NCBI GenBank assembly: GCA_013398295.1
Contig: VZSF01001081.1
Location: forward strand, 129,710 to 193,709
From: Chionis minor
Taxonomy: Eukaryota; Chordata; Aves; Charadriiformes; Chionididae
DNA length: 64,000 bases
Direction of reading: 5' to 3'
The position numbers and the translations under genes were made by a program. Below, in pieces: positions 40,301-49,899 of this stretch. Within the stretch, counting starts at the first letter, position 1. Every line of letters starts with the position of its first letter. A model generated the notes under the pieces. It saw nothing but the letters and a program-made list of their open reading frames with translations. It did not search any database and had not been told where the DNA came from.

Positions 40301-43300
40301 GTAGGGCTAATAAGTACAGAGGGGTGTGGTGTCTTTTCCAGCTTACACATTAGGCATCAGCCTCCCTCAGACAATCCTAGACTGCATTCCCCTAAAGAAG
40401 GTGTATATTAAGTCTTATTTATAAACAGGTTATATTTGAAATACCCCCAAATTCTCCTCCAGCACCACGGGAACTTCTAGCTCCTAAGACTCCATCATTT
40501 CACTTTGTCACCTCAAGACTCCTACCTACATACGTCACAGCAACCAAAATTTTAAACTGCTTCATGTCCTAACCTGCTCCTGCTCGCAACAGGGATGTAC
40601 TGGTTAAAGCAAGATGGAGCAAGTTACAAAGTTCTATTGTACACAAAATGAGTGCACATTAATGTAAATTAGAGTTCATGATGGTCATTATGAATTGCAC
40701 ATTGTTCTCAGCTGTTTTGGTTCACAATTCAGTTAGCAGGAAAGCCTCCCCATTCTTGTGAATGTTTCCATTCTATTGCTTTTGGAAGCATATATTATTC
40801 TAGAGCTCACATGTCATAAGGGTGGAATGTGTCCAATGAGAAACAGTGAATTTTAAAGAATTTTTCCAAAGCTCCAGAGTAATTTTTTATAACAGCTGTG
40901 ATCACAATCTCTATGAAGAGTGGCTTTTATTTACCTGTATTACAGCTCATCAAAATTTGAAAATAAAATTGCCAAACTATTAATTTTTAGTATAGTTTGG
41001 ATTACTTTTCGTACTTGATGCCAAAAAAAAAGATGGACAAGATAAAAGAATTGCCCTGACATCATCCCAAGAGATGAGAAACACACCAAACCTGTGATTT
41101 GGACAGGAGTGGAATTACTTTCTTTAAGAGGACCAGAAAGAATATCTTAGAGAGCATTAGCAAACCCATGAATCAGCCAACTTTCAGAATTTCTATTGCA
41201 GTACTACACATTGAAGAAAAACATGCAAAAGAGCCCTTCAGAGCAAACAAATTCTTATTACTTAATATGCTTATAGCTTGGGAACTACTGATGGAGGTCT
41301 TTTCCACCCTTTTTTGCATGGGAGAGATGGTGATGAAATTTTATCAACATATAAAAGTTAAGTTTTAATTGATTTGTATTGCTTTTGATATAGATTCTTT
41401 AAAAGCTGAGACAACATTGAAGTGCATTTGTTTTCTTTATTTACACAAGCAGATATGTAGCTGATCCTTCAGTTTCCAAATACATTCTTAAGTAGAAAAA
41501 ATGTCAAATGATATGTCTTCACTTAGGAATACAAGGAGGGCTTTAATGATTTTTGAAACTAATTTTATAATTGACCAAAATTAATATATGTGTCTGTTCA
41601 AGCAAGAAGCAGCTGCTTTCATCATCCATCCTACGTTGGTTAGGCTGGTTAAAGCCAGAATTTGAAGAACACCATTAACCAATACTGAAAAATATTTCCT
41701 TATGCTCTCCTTTTTTAGTTTCAATAGGAAACAGATTATGTATAGCTAAGGGGGAAATAAAGAAAAAGGAGGAAGAAATCTTACTATTATCAGGCCTAGA
41801 ACTGACATTTTGAATTCACAAACACTTAGCGCTGTTGTACCTATATATATATCTCTGTTTCTGAACTACCATTTAGTCTTTTGTTAAAAAGCCCCTTACC
41901 TGGCACACTGCTGCTTGGAGCATCGCATCAAAACCCCCTTCAGGTGTATCAATATTCCCAGAAATTTTTTGTTTATTCACTGCATTTCTGAATTCTGCTA
42001 TATTGTCAGTCAGAGATAGCACGTGAATATAACCATGAGGAGGCATACAATCTAAATTATAATCGCTGTACAAAAACAAAACAAAACAAAAGTCTAACAC
42101 ATTCCGTATTTTCCATTTGAAGGACACGTAAATACTGCATCCCTATTAAGCTATAAAATCCTGTTACTAATGAAGATGTATATATGTACAGTAACAAATA
42201 CTTAAAGAATAAGTCCACATGAGATTAAGTTCAGCAGGAATTAGTTCTAATTTACTATGAAAAAATGTATTTTTTTTGTATTTTACGGAAATGCACATAA
42301 TATAACTTAGTTAATATAGTAACAGTAGATATGTAGTGTTTCCGTACAGAATGACAAGAAACACAATGTGAGTGATGGTATGATCTCAGAGAGTGTATGA
42401 TCCCTTTAGGAATGTCTGTGGAGCGGTACAGCTTTGCTTTTCATTATCCTGAGAAAAGGCTATCACACCACAACATTAAGATCCTTTAACAGCTCGAAAC
42501 ACAGGCTACTGGATCAAAACTAAAATAAAATTTAAGTACCTACATCCACCAGTAATAAGTAAACGGACATAAAATTAATGTTGAGATTAGTGGCAGTCAC
42601 TTCATTAAAGGGATGGGAAACTCCATTTTCAGTAACACCCTAGTTGTAAATGGTACTTTTTGAAATTATGTGAAGACATTATTATGTCTCCCTTATATAT
42701 TAAGGGAGAAAGTATGAAGTTTGACGTAAGTAAGGTAACGTCACAGCACTTAACCAGGTTGTTGCTCTGCGACCCATTTGTGGCAGTGGAATTTACGGCA
42801 CAAGCTGAAGGTATCTTCTGAAGGTATCAACTTACTCAACCTCTGCTGCATTACAGTGTAGGCATCCAGAGTACAACCCGCACGTCCCCAACTCAGTTTA
42901 CACTCAATGAAGAGAAACTGGCATCACAAGGATTAATACCTCTGCAGATGTCTATTTTTAGGCAAAATGAACCATGTCTTAGAAGTGCCAATTGATCTCC
43001 TCTCGCTATACAGACAGTTTAGATGACTGCTTTATACACAGACATTTATAGCTACCTAACGAATTCCACTACTACTGCCCAATTCAAAAACTGCTGAAAT
43101 AAAAAAAAAAAGATACTTATGGACTTCAGGGAACTTTGGATCATGTCTTCCCAGGAAAGATAATAACAAGCAACAAGGTACTAAGAGTTAATATTCACTT
43201 TTCCACGTATTGCGGTTTATACAGATTGGAATTTGTTGTGAATAATCTTTTTCTCCAGAGGGTTTTGGAAGTGATCTCTCACTTTATGTAAGTGTAGAAG

Positions 43301-46300
43301 CAAGGTATAAAAGACATGGCATGAAAAAAGAAATGCAAGCCAGAACACCTTTCTTATTTAAAATGGGAGTTCATTCATATAACAACTGTGCAATTAGATC
43401 AGAGGATGGCTTTTATTCATTAAATGAGCTGAAAGAAACTGTATCACATTGACGAAAGTAGAGTTTTAAGAAAAGAGTTAATGAATAAATGACCATACAC
43501 CAGATGGGAAGTCCTATATCAGAAAGTGCAAAACTTTGTGATGAATCTAGGCCACATATATCCAAAATAACTAAGAAGACAAAGTTGACTCTAAAATTAA
43601 ATGCAAAACATACTCAAATATGCTAAAGCAGCATGTTGTTTAGCTCGTTTTGCTAAAGAAAATACAGCACATTTTTTCTGATACAGAAACAATTTTTCTG
43701 AAATCACTCACCACGTATTTCAGAAGTAATCATGGTACAATAATTTTCAGCATTTTCTTAGGAACTTTGCTGGAGAACCAAGGTGTAATGAAACAAAGAC
43801 AGTTTCTGAAGAGGTTTAAAAATAAATATGCATAATGCATATTTCTGTAATTAAATAATTTCTCAGTAGTACCATAAATATGCAAAGACTACATACCTGC
43901 ATTGGTTATGGATTCTACCTGGATGAATGCTAATATAGGGTGACACGGTTTTATCCACATAAGATCCAAATCCCAGTCGAAAATCAAGAGAAATATTTGC
44001 CATCTTTTTAGATAAAGCAAATCCAACGGAGTTTAGTTTTTCTATATTGTTGTGCATAGAGGCTGAGACATCAACTAAATAATAAAGATCCACAGGGTAT
44101 TTCTCTAGAGGACGAACTTTTAACATAAAGTTTGCTTCACTTCCTGATTCAAAGGAAACAAATAAGTTTATTTACTATTTTTGAACGGACACTCTTAAAA
44201 ACACATTTATTTTTGCAGCAACCTCAGCACAAAGTTTTTTGTGTCAGCAAACAGAAAAACAAACAAGAAAACCTCCCAAGAGTAAATGAAACCTTGAAGC
44301 ATCATTCAAAAATAAGCCATCAAGGGGTTCTTTGTAAAACATCTTGCTTTTCTTTTTTTCTTGCAGGAGCACTGTGCAACTTATTGTAAAAATCTGACTT
44401 CTCTCCATTTTCTTTTTAACTCCTGGTTATGCAACCCCTTTGGCATTATACCAAAAAGCAGTTATGACTCACAAAGGACATAGATCTGCATACAAATTGT
44501 GGTCAGTCACTTCAAGGTTGACTCTTGTAAGTATGTATGTGTGTCTTGGTTTGAGGTAAAACAGAACCAATTTTCTGTTCGGTAATTTTACTTTTCAGTT
44601 AAGTCTCTTCTAACTAACTGCAGTCTGAAATTAACGCAGAGTGTATCCTGCAAATAGTTTGTCATGAGTCTAAAACTACATGTGTACCATAAAGACAGCA
44701 CAGCCTGAAAAACTCAAGTAAATTATGCTTCAAGTTTATTCCAATCGACCTCCAAAGATTTGGTGAGAAAACTCAGTAGGATCAAAATATTTAACCCCTC
44801 CCCAGGTTTTAATATTGAAAAAAATCCATCTTTTGGTGTATACAAAACAGAACTAATCTTTTATTTCAGGATGACAAACGCATGTCTCTCCTACAGAACC
44901 ACATCACGTTCTTGGACGTAATAAAAATGTTAATGCTTTGGAAGCCACTAAAAACAGTCCCCACGTTTTTGTTGCCTAATATTTTGTAGAGCCAGCAAAA
45001 ACAGTGAAGTGACTGGAGTATGGGCAGCGTAGTTTGGCTTCAAATTGTTCAATATTCTGTCACCCAAAGTGCGATCTCACATAAGAAATGAGGGAGTAGG
45101 ACCTTCCCGTGATGAGTGCAGAAGGTAATTCAGTATTACGCAATGAAGATACAACACAGGACAGGAAGGAGACATTATAGAAGAATTATGCAGGTTTTCA
45201 ATAAAAGCTATCAAACACATTCAGAAAGAGATTCACTAAAAAAACCTCACCTGAAATGTGACTTATCTATGACATTTACTAATGCCTATGACATTGCTAG
45301 ATAGCATAATTAAAGTGCATGTAAGAAAGATCTGATGCATAAAAGTTAAACATGCAAAGTACTTTCTTCCAGCGGTCTTTGAATGTAATCCATCTGAAAA
45401 TGCCATGATTTGTCTGTATCAGGTCTTGCGTGAAGAAAACAGAATTTCAGCGTGCTGTAACTTACGTGTTTCCTCTTTCCAGTGTAAATCAAATTACTTT
45501 TTTGTAAATGACCCTTGCAGGTCTCCAGTTTGCATATAGTGAGCTGCTGAGTGCAGCTTTTTTTTCCCATGTAAATCCTGACAGTTGGGTATATGAAAAC
45601 AGTGACCAAAAAACCCAGTATCAAAACAAAAACATCTTTGTCTGCATGATTATATTGTATCAAATTTCTGTTGTGAGGCACAACTATAACTGCATATCTG
45701 TGTATTTCCCCGGGGAATAAAATATGGGCAGGATGTCTATATATCAAAAGTAACTCTCCTGGAGCCCTTGGAATTTCTGCCTCCCTGATGCAAGAACTTC
45801 CACAAAGCATATGGAACCTCAAACTTAATTTCACTATTTGCTGGCAAAAAGTGTTCATTAAACCAAAGTTTAGAAAGCTAAGTTTTTTCGAGGAATCCAG
45901 TATGCTTTTGGAAGTAAATGTGATTATACACACTTCTAGAGCTACCTCAGTTCCTGAGACCATTTCTCAGTACAAAACAGAGTATCAACCATTTCTTTGG
46001 AAAGAGAGTGGGGAAAGGAGAAGAAGTACTGATGTTGCTTTCTCAATTTCATTATTATAAAGATGGAAAACTAGAGTTTCCTTGTGCTTTACACCCATGC
46101 AGATCCTTAATTTTACCCCTGTAATTTATGGAAAATTATCTTTTATACAGTAGAGATCAGCAAGATACTTTTTCTATTCCCTTAATGTTTTTCTACCAAA
46201 GATTGATCCCTCTTAAATGACATATTTCTTTCTCCAACTATAGCCTGCAAAATAAATAAATAAATAAAATTCTATTATATGAAACATACCCTGCATCCCT

Positions 46301-49300
46301 TTACATCACCTTCCATTTCTGCTGTTAGCTACAACTGTTTGAGACAGAGAACATAAATTGATTTAACTCGAGTTCAGTTGAGGGCAAATGAGAGATACAC
46401 TAGATCCAGAAAATGACTTGTAGATTTTATTAGGGTCAGGTGTCTCACATTTTATAAATAAAATGTTAGGCAGTGAATACCTAAGTCTCCTTTAGGAATC
46501 CAGTCCTTTCTTATATATTGGCTTTGATGTCTTCATAGTTGTCTAGTCAATGCACTTAAAAGTAACCAAATAATCAAGAAGATTATCAAATGATGAATTT
46601 AGGAATTCTAGACCAATTTGCTTTCAGTAAGGAATATGTAATGAAAACTATTTGTGTCAGTGGCTAAAGAAAAAGAACCAAGAAACTATAACAGAAAACG
46701 GAAAAGAGTACCTAGAATCCCTTTTCCACTTATTACTTGCATTATTCTGACCTTCAGCTATGTTTGACAGAAACACTTCTTGCTGAAGACTGTACTTGAA
46801 TATGGGAGCAACATCATCATAGTCTTAAAATATAGTGTTATAGCATCAGTCTTCAAAATAATTATTCCAGTGGCTTCTTCACAAAATATCCGTACTTAGT
46901 AGTACTGTATTTAGTTTAAATTGACTATAATATCAACGTGTTAGAGACAACCCAACCTGGACGCAGTTGGACTGAGACTTCTCCTGGTGTCACTTGTGTA
47001 TTTGTTTCATGGTCACTGGGTATTGTGACATGAACTGTGGGATTTTCCACAAAATCTGATTGGCAGCCTCTTTTCATTAAGTTCAAAACAGTGTCACAGC
47101 GTCCTTTCTGTGTTGTGTCGGCCATGAAATCCTGTTTTATAAGAGACAAAAAGTACAAAACAATCTGAGCTGAAAAAAACCAACTGTAATATCTTCAAAG
47201 GAAATAGAAAAAAAAATAGTATTGAAAACAATAAAATACACTACTTTAGTTGCAAAAATTGCAGTACAAGTTCATGGAAGCCATATGTTTTTAATAAGGG
47301 CAATGAAAAATATTTAAATCAGGAGTTAAACCTAATAGCCACAATGACTTTTTTCTACAAAGGACAAAACTTTGGTATGAGAAAGAGGATCTTGCAAATC
47401 AGAACAAGCTGACTTCGGAGAATAAGGAAACCATGTACTGTCACTATGTCACCAAAAAAGTTTCTGTGCTATGATATGAGTTAGTTATACCAACAAAGCG
47501 TCATTCACACAACATCAAAACAGGTTAGTTTTCACAGGAACCCACTACTAACATTACTCAGGCTAATATTTAAAAGCAGCGGCAGAAGTCAGTTTAGATT
47601 TACCTAACCTGAATTTGCCTATCACAGATGTTTAAGTTTTACCCCATGGCCTATGCCAAGTCCAAAGGCCAGCTGGACTATATAATTTCAGTCCCCAAAA
47701 ACAGGAAGCTATGTAGTAAGAGACTGGTCAGTTTAAGATGCCACCAACATAAAAAAGCCTCTGTAACAACAGAAAAGTGATTAGTAGTCGGATGATCTCA
47801 GAAGCAGCACACCCTCTGTTGCAGTGAAAGGGCAAAATTGCCAAAATTGTGCCAAAGTGATCCAATGCAAAATTCCTTCCTGACCACAAATCTGATGATT
47901 AACATGATCTTGATCATGCAAGTTAAAAAAAAAGACAAGATCCTTTGTACTCTTTCAAAGCATTGGTCCATCCCAGCCACAGCTGGAGACCAAACAATGG
48001 ACAATCTCTGATACTGTGGAGGCTAATGGGGAAAATAAACAATCAAAAGTGCATACAGCCAACTGGGTAGTAGAGAATAGTCATCCAGACCCTGAAAAGA
48101 CCAGAGGAAGCCCCTGAAGAATGAGCTTCAACAGTCATGTACCTTGTTTTACAAGTTCCAACTCATTTTTGTAGTCTGATATAATGATATATTTTTTCAT
48201 TATCTGATATATTTTTTCCATAATCTTCTTTAATGTAGACGACAGAGGCAACTTTTTTAGGTTACTAGTATTTATATAACCCTTTTGCTGTATATACATT
48301 TCAAAAGGGTAGATTTTTAAATGAATAAAGAACATAGCTACTTGCATTATTATCACTAATGATTGATAGCTATGTAGCATTTTATGAAGTTTGCTGTGTG
48401 GGGGTATGAAGTCAAAGCATCTCAAGTGCTGGCACAATTTTCTCATTAACAACATTGTTTAGACAAAGCAGGCACGCTAAGCTGAAAAATGCTCCTGCAA
48501 CTTTACTCTGGAAAATTTCTATCTGCATTAATACGGGTTTTTGCGATTCTACAACCATGGACAGGTGCATAGGTGAACCGGCTATCAAAGCATGGTCTAA
48601 GAGGGCTTGGCAAACCCCTGGCTTCCACAAACAGCTCTCATGATTGACATGAGAAGTGAAGGAAGAGAAGCAGAGCAGAAGGGAAACCTGGATAAGCCTG
48701 AGCGCCTAATTAGGAGGAGACCTACTGCAGCTCCACAGCAGTGGAAAGCTAAGAAGTGTTGTTCCATGATAAATACAGATGTAGCAGAACAAAATCGTGC
48801 CTTTGGTAAGACAGGACATCAGGCCACAATAATGGACCACTCCACATTGTAATCAATTGTACCATCTACACACGCCCTAAGGCTCCTCTTGGAAAACAAG
48901 CTGTCCATGCCTCTACTGCATTACTTTTCCTTCTACTTGTTTCAGACTAAGTTAATCATTCCAAGACACAGTATCTTGGGTAAAGTTACACCAGTGCCTT
49001 ACACACCTTATCTCTTCCAGGCACACCCTAGGAATTTATCTACCTTCTCTGCTAATGAAAGCTACTACAGCTAATTTGCATGTGACCTTCAAGAGCATAT
49101 GAGTTTGTAATTGCCAGTGATATTCATAAAAAACTTGCTCCTCTGAAGTGCTTAAAATGGTCCAGCCTTACTCGAAATCATGTCATCAACTGTTTTTTTC
49201 CTGTCAAACAAAACCAGCAACTCCCATATTCTTACAGTTTGCAAAGCAATAACAATTTCAGAATAATTCTTGCTACCTAAGATCTACCTTCTGTGGTAAG

Positions 49301-49899
49301 CCTCAAAACTGATAGTTTCAAGTGTCAAAATAAGAAAAATACCATTTTTTTCCATTTGTGGCAGGGGCATAATATATGGCAAAGTCAAAGTTAACTCCAC
49401 TGTTAGTAAAACCTTTTGCTAAATGCAACAGACATGTATGTATAGACTTGCTCTGACATATAATTAGGACTTAATATAAATTACTGATAAGTAATTTTGC
49501 TTTTGAAGCCAGAAACTGTTGAACTCTCAAAGTTACTATAAGTCTGCCAAAGCTGTCTACAAAGCAGATGGAACACATTAAAAGTTCTCACTTTATTTAA
49601 AATTACTGCAATTTTCCAAATAAAAGGTTGTATTTTCTCCTTTGGAAACAAAATGTATTTCACATGATTTCTCAGGTTCCGTCTCCAGAGGTCATTTAAA
49701 GATTTTCTTGCTATTTCTCACTCTAATTTTCACAGTTTAAAAGCTTTTTGTCCTTATAAAGATCAGAAGCAGCTAAAATATAAAGTCAAAAGTAAATAAG
49801 CAAAATGCCATACCTCTTGAGCACACCATCCACACTCTGGACCCAAAGCAAGACACTTTGTGCATGTTGCTGCATTTGAAGTGGCACATCTGTTTTCCG
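22245..49899 (-). CDS. ITGB8: Integrin beta-8, 13 of 14 coding exons (exon 1 not found)
   Basis: This is the beta subunit of integrin alpha-V/beta-8, a type I membrane receptor that binds the RGD motif of latent TGF-beta and so controls its activation. Thirteen exons join without a frame break into 724 residues plus stop. In order they give a PSI domain (about 1-45), a first hybrid segment, a beta-I domain (from about 100 to 340), a second hybrid segment, cysteine-rich I-EGF repeats (about 424-600), a beta-tail, a membrane helix (about 641-659) and a 65-residue tail. The beta-I domain has the MIDAS motif DVSAS at 111-115, the LIMBS set N206/D208/P210/E211 and a second MIDAS Asp at 242. The ADMIDAS Asp pair of other beta subunits is Asn-Asn (118-119), as is known for beta-8. 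The tail has no NPxY motif, also a beta-8 trait. Only the signal-peptide exon is absent. Residue numbers count from the first codon of exon 2. Confidence 0.97.
22368..22460 (-). other. ITGB8 intron 13 (93 nt)
   Basis: A minimal intron with GTAATT donor and CTTCAAG acceptor. Nothing else is seen in it. Confidence 0.9.
22461..22624 (-). CDS. ITGB8: ITGB8 exon 13: transmembrane helix
   Basis: The acceptor is TTTTGTTGCAG|AA and the donor AAGAAG|GTAATT; 164 nt complete a Glu and add 54 codons. The hydrophobic run SIIFIVTFLIGLLVVLII is the single membrane helix, followed by RQIILQGSSNKVKSSADYR, the first part of the cytoplasmic tail. As I recall the mammalian helix, it has Lys within LLKVL where this one has Val. 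Confidence 0.97.
22625..23727 (-). other. ITGB8 intron 12
   Basis: AT-rich sequence with GTATGT donor and TTGCAG acceptor. I see no repeat or open frame of note. Confidence 0.9.
23728..23831 (-). CDS. ITGB8: ITGB8 exon 12: beta-tail domain
   Basis: There are 104 nt between ATTTTACAG|G and ACTTCAG|GTATGT. They complete Trp, give 34 codons and leave one base of Glu. The peptide NCVQCHHSNNASQAK continues to LEQCTTSCAYLL; it has one N-glycosylation site (NAS) and four cysteines of the membrane-proximal domain. Confidence 0.94.
23832..25451 (-). other. ITGB8 intron 11
   Basis: Starts with GTATGT and ends with TTTACAG. It contains only short chance reading frames; no repeat family recognised. Confidence 0.9.
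25452..25677 (-). CDS. ITGB8: ITGB8 exon 11: I-EGF repeats 3-4
   Basis: The acceptor is ATATTGTAG|GT and the donor GAAAACTG|GTATGT. The 226 nt complete a Gly, encode 74 residues and leave two bases of a Trp codon. GECEAGKCKCFPGWEGDRC and CSGRGKCVCGKCECTD are complete I-EGF patterns, unlike the altered one in exon 10. It ends at NKACEEN just before the split Trp. Confidence 0.97.
25678..27908 (-). other. ITGB8 intron 10
   Basis: Starts with GTAAGC and ends with TTGTAG. A moderately GC-richer stretch at about 26500-26900 contains a short direct repeat (ATCATAGGAC at about 26666 and 26680). At 27128-27150 an 11-bp unit TTGGTCCCTCA is doubled. No gene recognised. Confidence 0.85.
27909..28314 (-). 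CDS. ITGB8: ITGB8 exon 10: end of hybrid domain and first I-EGF repeats
   Basis: This is the largest exon found (406 nt): 135 codons plus one base of a split Gly, from TTCTTAG|GTA to TTCTG|GTAAGC. It begins VLFNVSVTMKG, passes IGFNETTI (an N-glycosylation site) into the cysteine-rich region, and ends DDFSCPYHQGNLCS. Only one exon is expected here by comparison with the 14-exon mammalian gene, and the frame is open throughout. The I-EGF motif CSGQGNCIDGKCFC has Asp485 where a Cys is standard (CxCG). Tyr428, Ile437/Trp438 and Gln448 also stand where I recall cysteines in the mammalian protein. Confidence 0.95.
28315..31265 (-). other. ITGB8 intron 9
   Basis: Starts with GTATGT and ends with TTCTTAG. 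It includes an A16 run at 29365-29380 and GC-richer patches at about 28830-29080 and 29460-29700 whose short frames match no family I know. Confidence 0.85.
29365..29380 (+). repeat. Poly-A run
   Basis: A16 within ITGB8 intron 9. Confidence 0.85.
31266..31400 (-). CDS. ITGB8: ITGB8 exon 9: second half of hybrid domain
   Basis: There are 45 whole codons (135 nt) between GGTTACAG|AAA and GAAGAA|GTATGT. The peptide begins KLISEVKIQVDNQIQG and contains FNITAICPDG, with a potential N-glycosylation site (NIT) and a conserved cysteine. Phase is zero at both ends. Confidence 0.96.
31401..34014 (-). other. ITGB8 intron 8
   Basis: Starts with GTATGA and ends with GGTTACAG. AT-rich, with no recognised repeat or gene. 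Confidence 0.9.
34015..34104 (-). CDS. ITGB8: ITGB8 exon 8: last helix of beta-I domain
   Basis: There are 30 whole codons (90 nt) between TTTTCATAG|GAT and TATCAG|GTATGA. The peptide begins DLLPLLPGTVARQIES and ends LNDLVVEAYQ. This helix lies just before the return to the hybrid domain. Phase is zero at both ends. Confidence 0.96.
34105..34196 (-). other. ITGB8 intron 7 (92 nt)
   Basis: A minimal intron with donor GTAGGT and acceptor TTCATAG. The two flanking exons are in phase zero. Confidence 0.92.
34197..34292 (-). CDS. ITGB8: ITGB8 exon 7: beta-I domain
   Basis: There are 32 whole codons (96 nt) between TTTTGCAG|GAG and TATAAA|GTAGGT. The peptide runs from EHPSLGQLSEKLIDNN to IFAVQGSQFHWYK, a helix and strand near the end of the beta-I domain. 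Only 92 nt separate it from exon 8. Confidence 0.96.
34293..39361 (-). other. ITGB8 intron 6
   Basis: The longest fully contained intron (5069 nt), donor GTAAGG and acceptor TTTTGCAG. A GC-richer patch at about 35790-36080 contains no frame I recognise. At about 38110-38135 an AATAATCCTGAC-like unit is doubled. No transposon was recognised. Confidence 0.85.
39362..39520 (-). CDS. ITGB8: ITGB8 exon 6: beta-I domain core
   Basis: There are 53 whole codons (159 nt) between the acceptor ATTTTAG|AGC and the donor ATG|GTAAGG. The peptide starts SHIGWRKEAKRLLLV; the following MTDQTSH holds the MIDAS Asp at residue 242. The conserved disulfide loop is represented by HDGNCHL. Both splice phases are zero. 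Confidence 0.96.
39521..41899 (-). other. ITGB8 intron 5
   Basis: Starts with GTAAGG and ends with CATTTTAG. It contains a short repeat of TGAAAAATGAA near 39593-39613 and a pyrimidine-rich stretch at about 40030-40090. No gene is seen. Confidence 0.88.
41900..42065 (-). CDS. ITGB8: ITGB8 exon 5: beta-I domain, specificity loop and LIMBS
   Basis: The acceptor is TTTTTGTACAG|C and the donor TGCCAG|GTAAGG. The 166 nt complete the Ser of the CSDYNLDC loop, the short disulfide-closed loop that takes part in ligand selectivity in beta integrins, and then give 55 codons. GNIDTPEGGFDAM carries the LIMBS ligands Asn, Asp and Pro and the shared MIDAS Glu. No lost residue is seen at these positions. 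Confidence 0.97.
42066..43896 (-). other. ITGB8 intron 4
   Basis: Starts with GTATGT and ends with TTGTACAG. AT-rich and without a recognised repeat or gene. Confidence 0.9.
43897..44143 (-). CDS. ITGB8: ITGB8 exon 4: first part of beta-I domain with MIDAS
   Basis: The acceptor is TTTGAATCAG|GA and the donor CAATGCAG|GTATGT. The 247 nt complete a split Gly, encode 81 residues and leave two bases of a split Ser. The MIDAS metal site DVSAS is followed by MHNN, so the two Asp residues that form the ADMIDAS in beta-3 are Asn here. The segment RLGFGSYVDKTVSPY is typical of the integrin beta-I fold. Confidence 0.97.
44144..46956 (-). other. ITGB8 intron 3
   Basis: Starts with the weak donor GTTGGG and ends with GAATCAG. 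It holds a 205-codon open frame on the gene's own strand (45346-45963) with no recognised homology and an AAAT microsatellite at 46249-46269. Confidence 0.85.
46249..46269 (+). repeat. AAAT tetranucleotide microsatellite
   Basis: About five AAAT/AATA units within ITGB8 intron 3. Confidence 0.9.
46957..47131 (-). CDS. ITGB8: ITGB8 exon 3: end of PSI and start of hybrid domain
   Basis: The acceptor TATAAAACAG is followed by 58 full codons and one base of a split Gly codon (175 nt). The peptide begins DFMADTTQ, gives two more PSI cysteines (GRC and RGC), and ends with QVTPGEVSVQLRP, the first hybrid-domain strands. The frame joins exon 4 exactly. The donor is CAG|GTTGGG, weaker than all other donors of this gene because T stands at intron position +3. 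Confidence 0.94.
47132..49813 (-). other. ITGB8 intron 2
   Basis: Starts with GTATGG and ends with AAAACAG. At 48176-48220 a unit TGATATATTTTTTC is doubled. No transposon or gene is recognised. Confidence 0.88.
49814..49899 (-). CDS. ITGB8: ITGB8 exon 2: N-terminal PSI domain
   Basis: The acceptor TTTCATTGCAG is at the upper edge and the donor GAG|GTATGG at the lower. The 86 nt are the last two bases of a codon split with exon 1 (CG) plus 28 codons. The peptide starts ENRCATSN and ends ECGWCAQE, the usual beginning of an integrin PSI domain, with five cysteines. Exon 1 must therefore end one base into a codon. Confidence 0.95.

Noticed and set aside
44340..44400. Strong acceptor-like sequence (TTTTTTTCTTGCAG|GAG) on the plus strand within ITGB8 intron 3.
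   Set aside because: No matching donor or open frame of interest follows, and T-rich tracts give such sites by chance.
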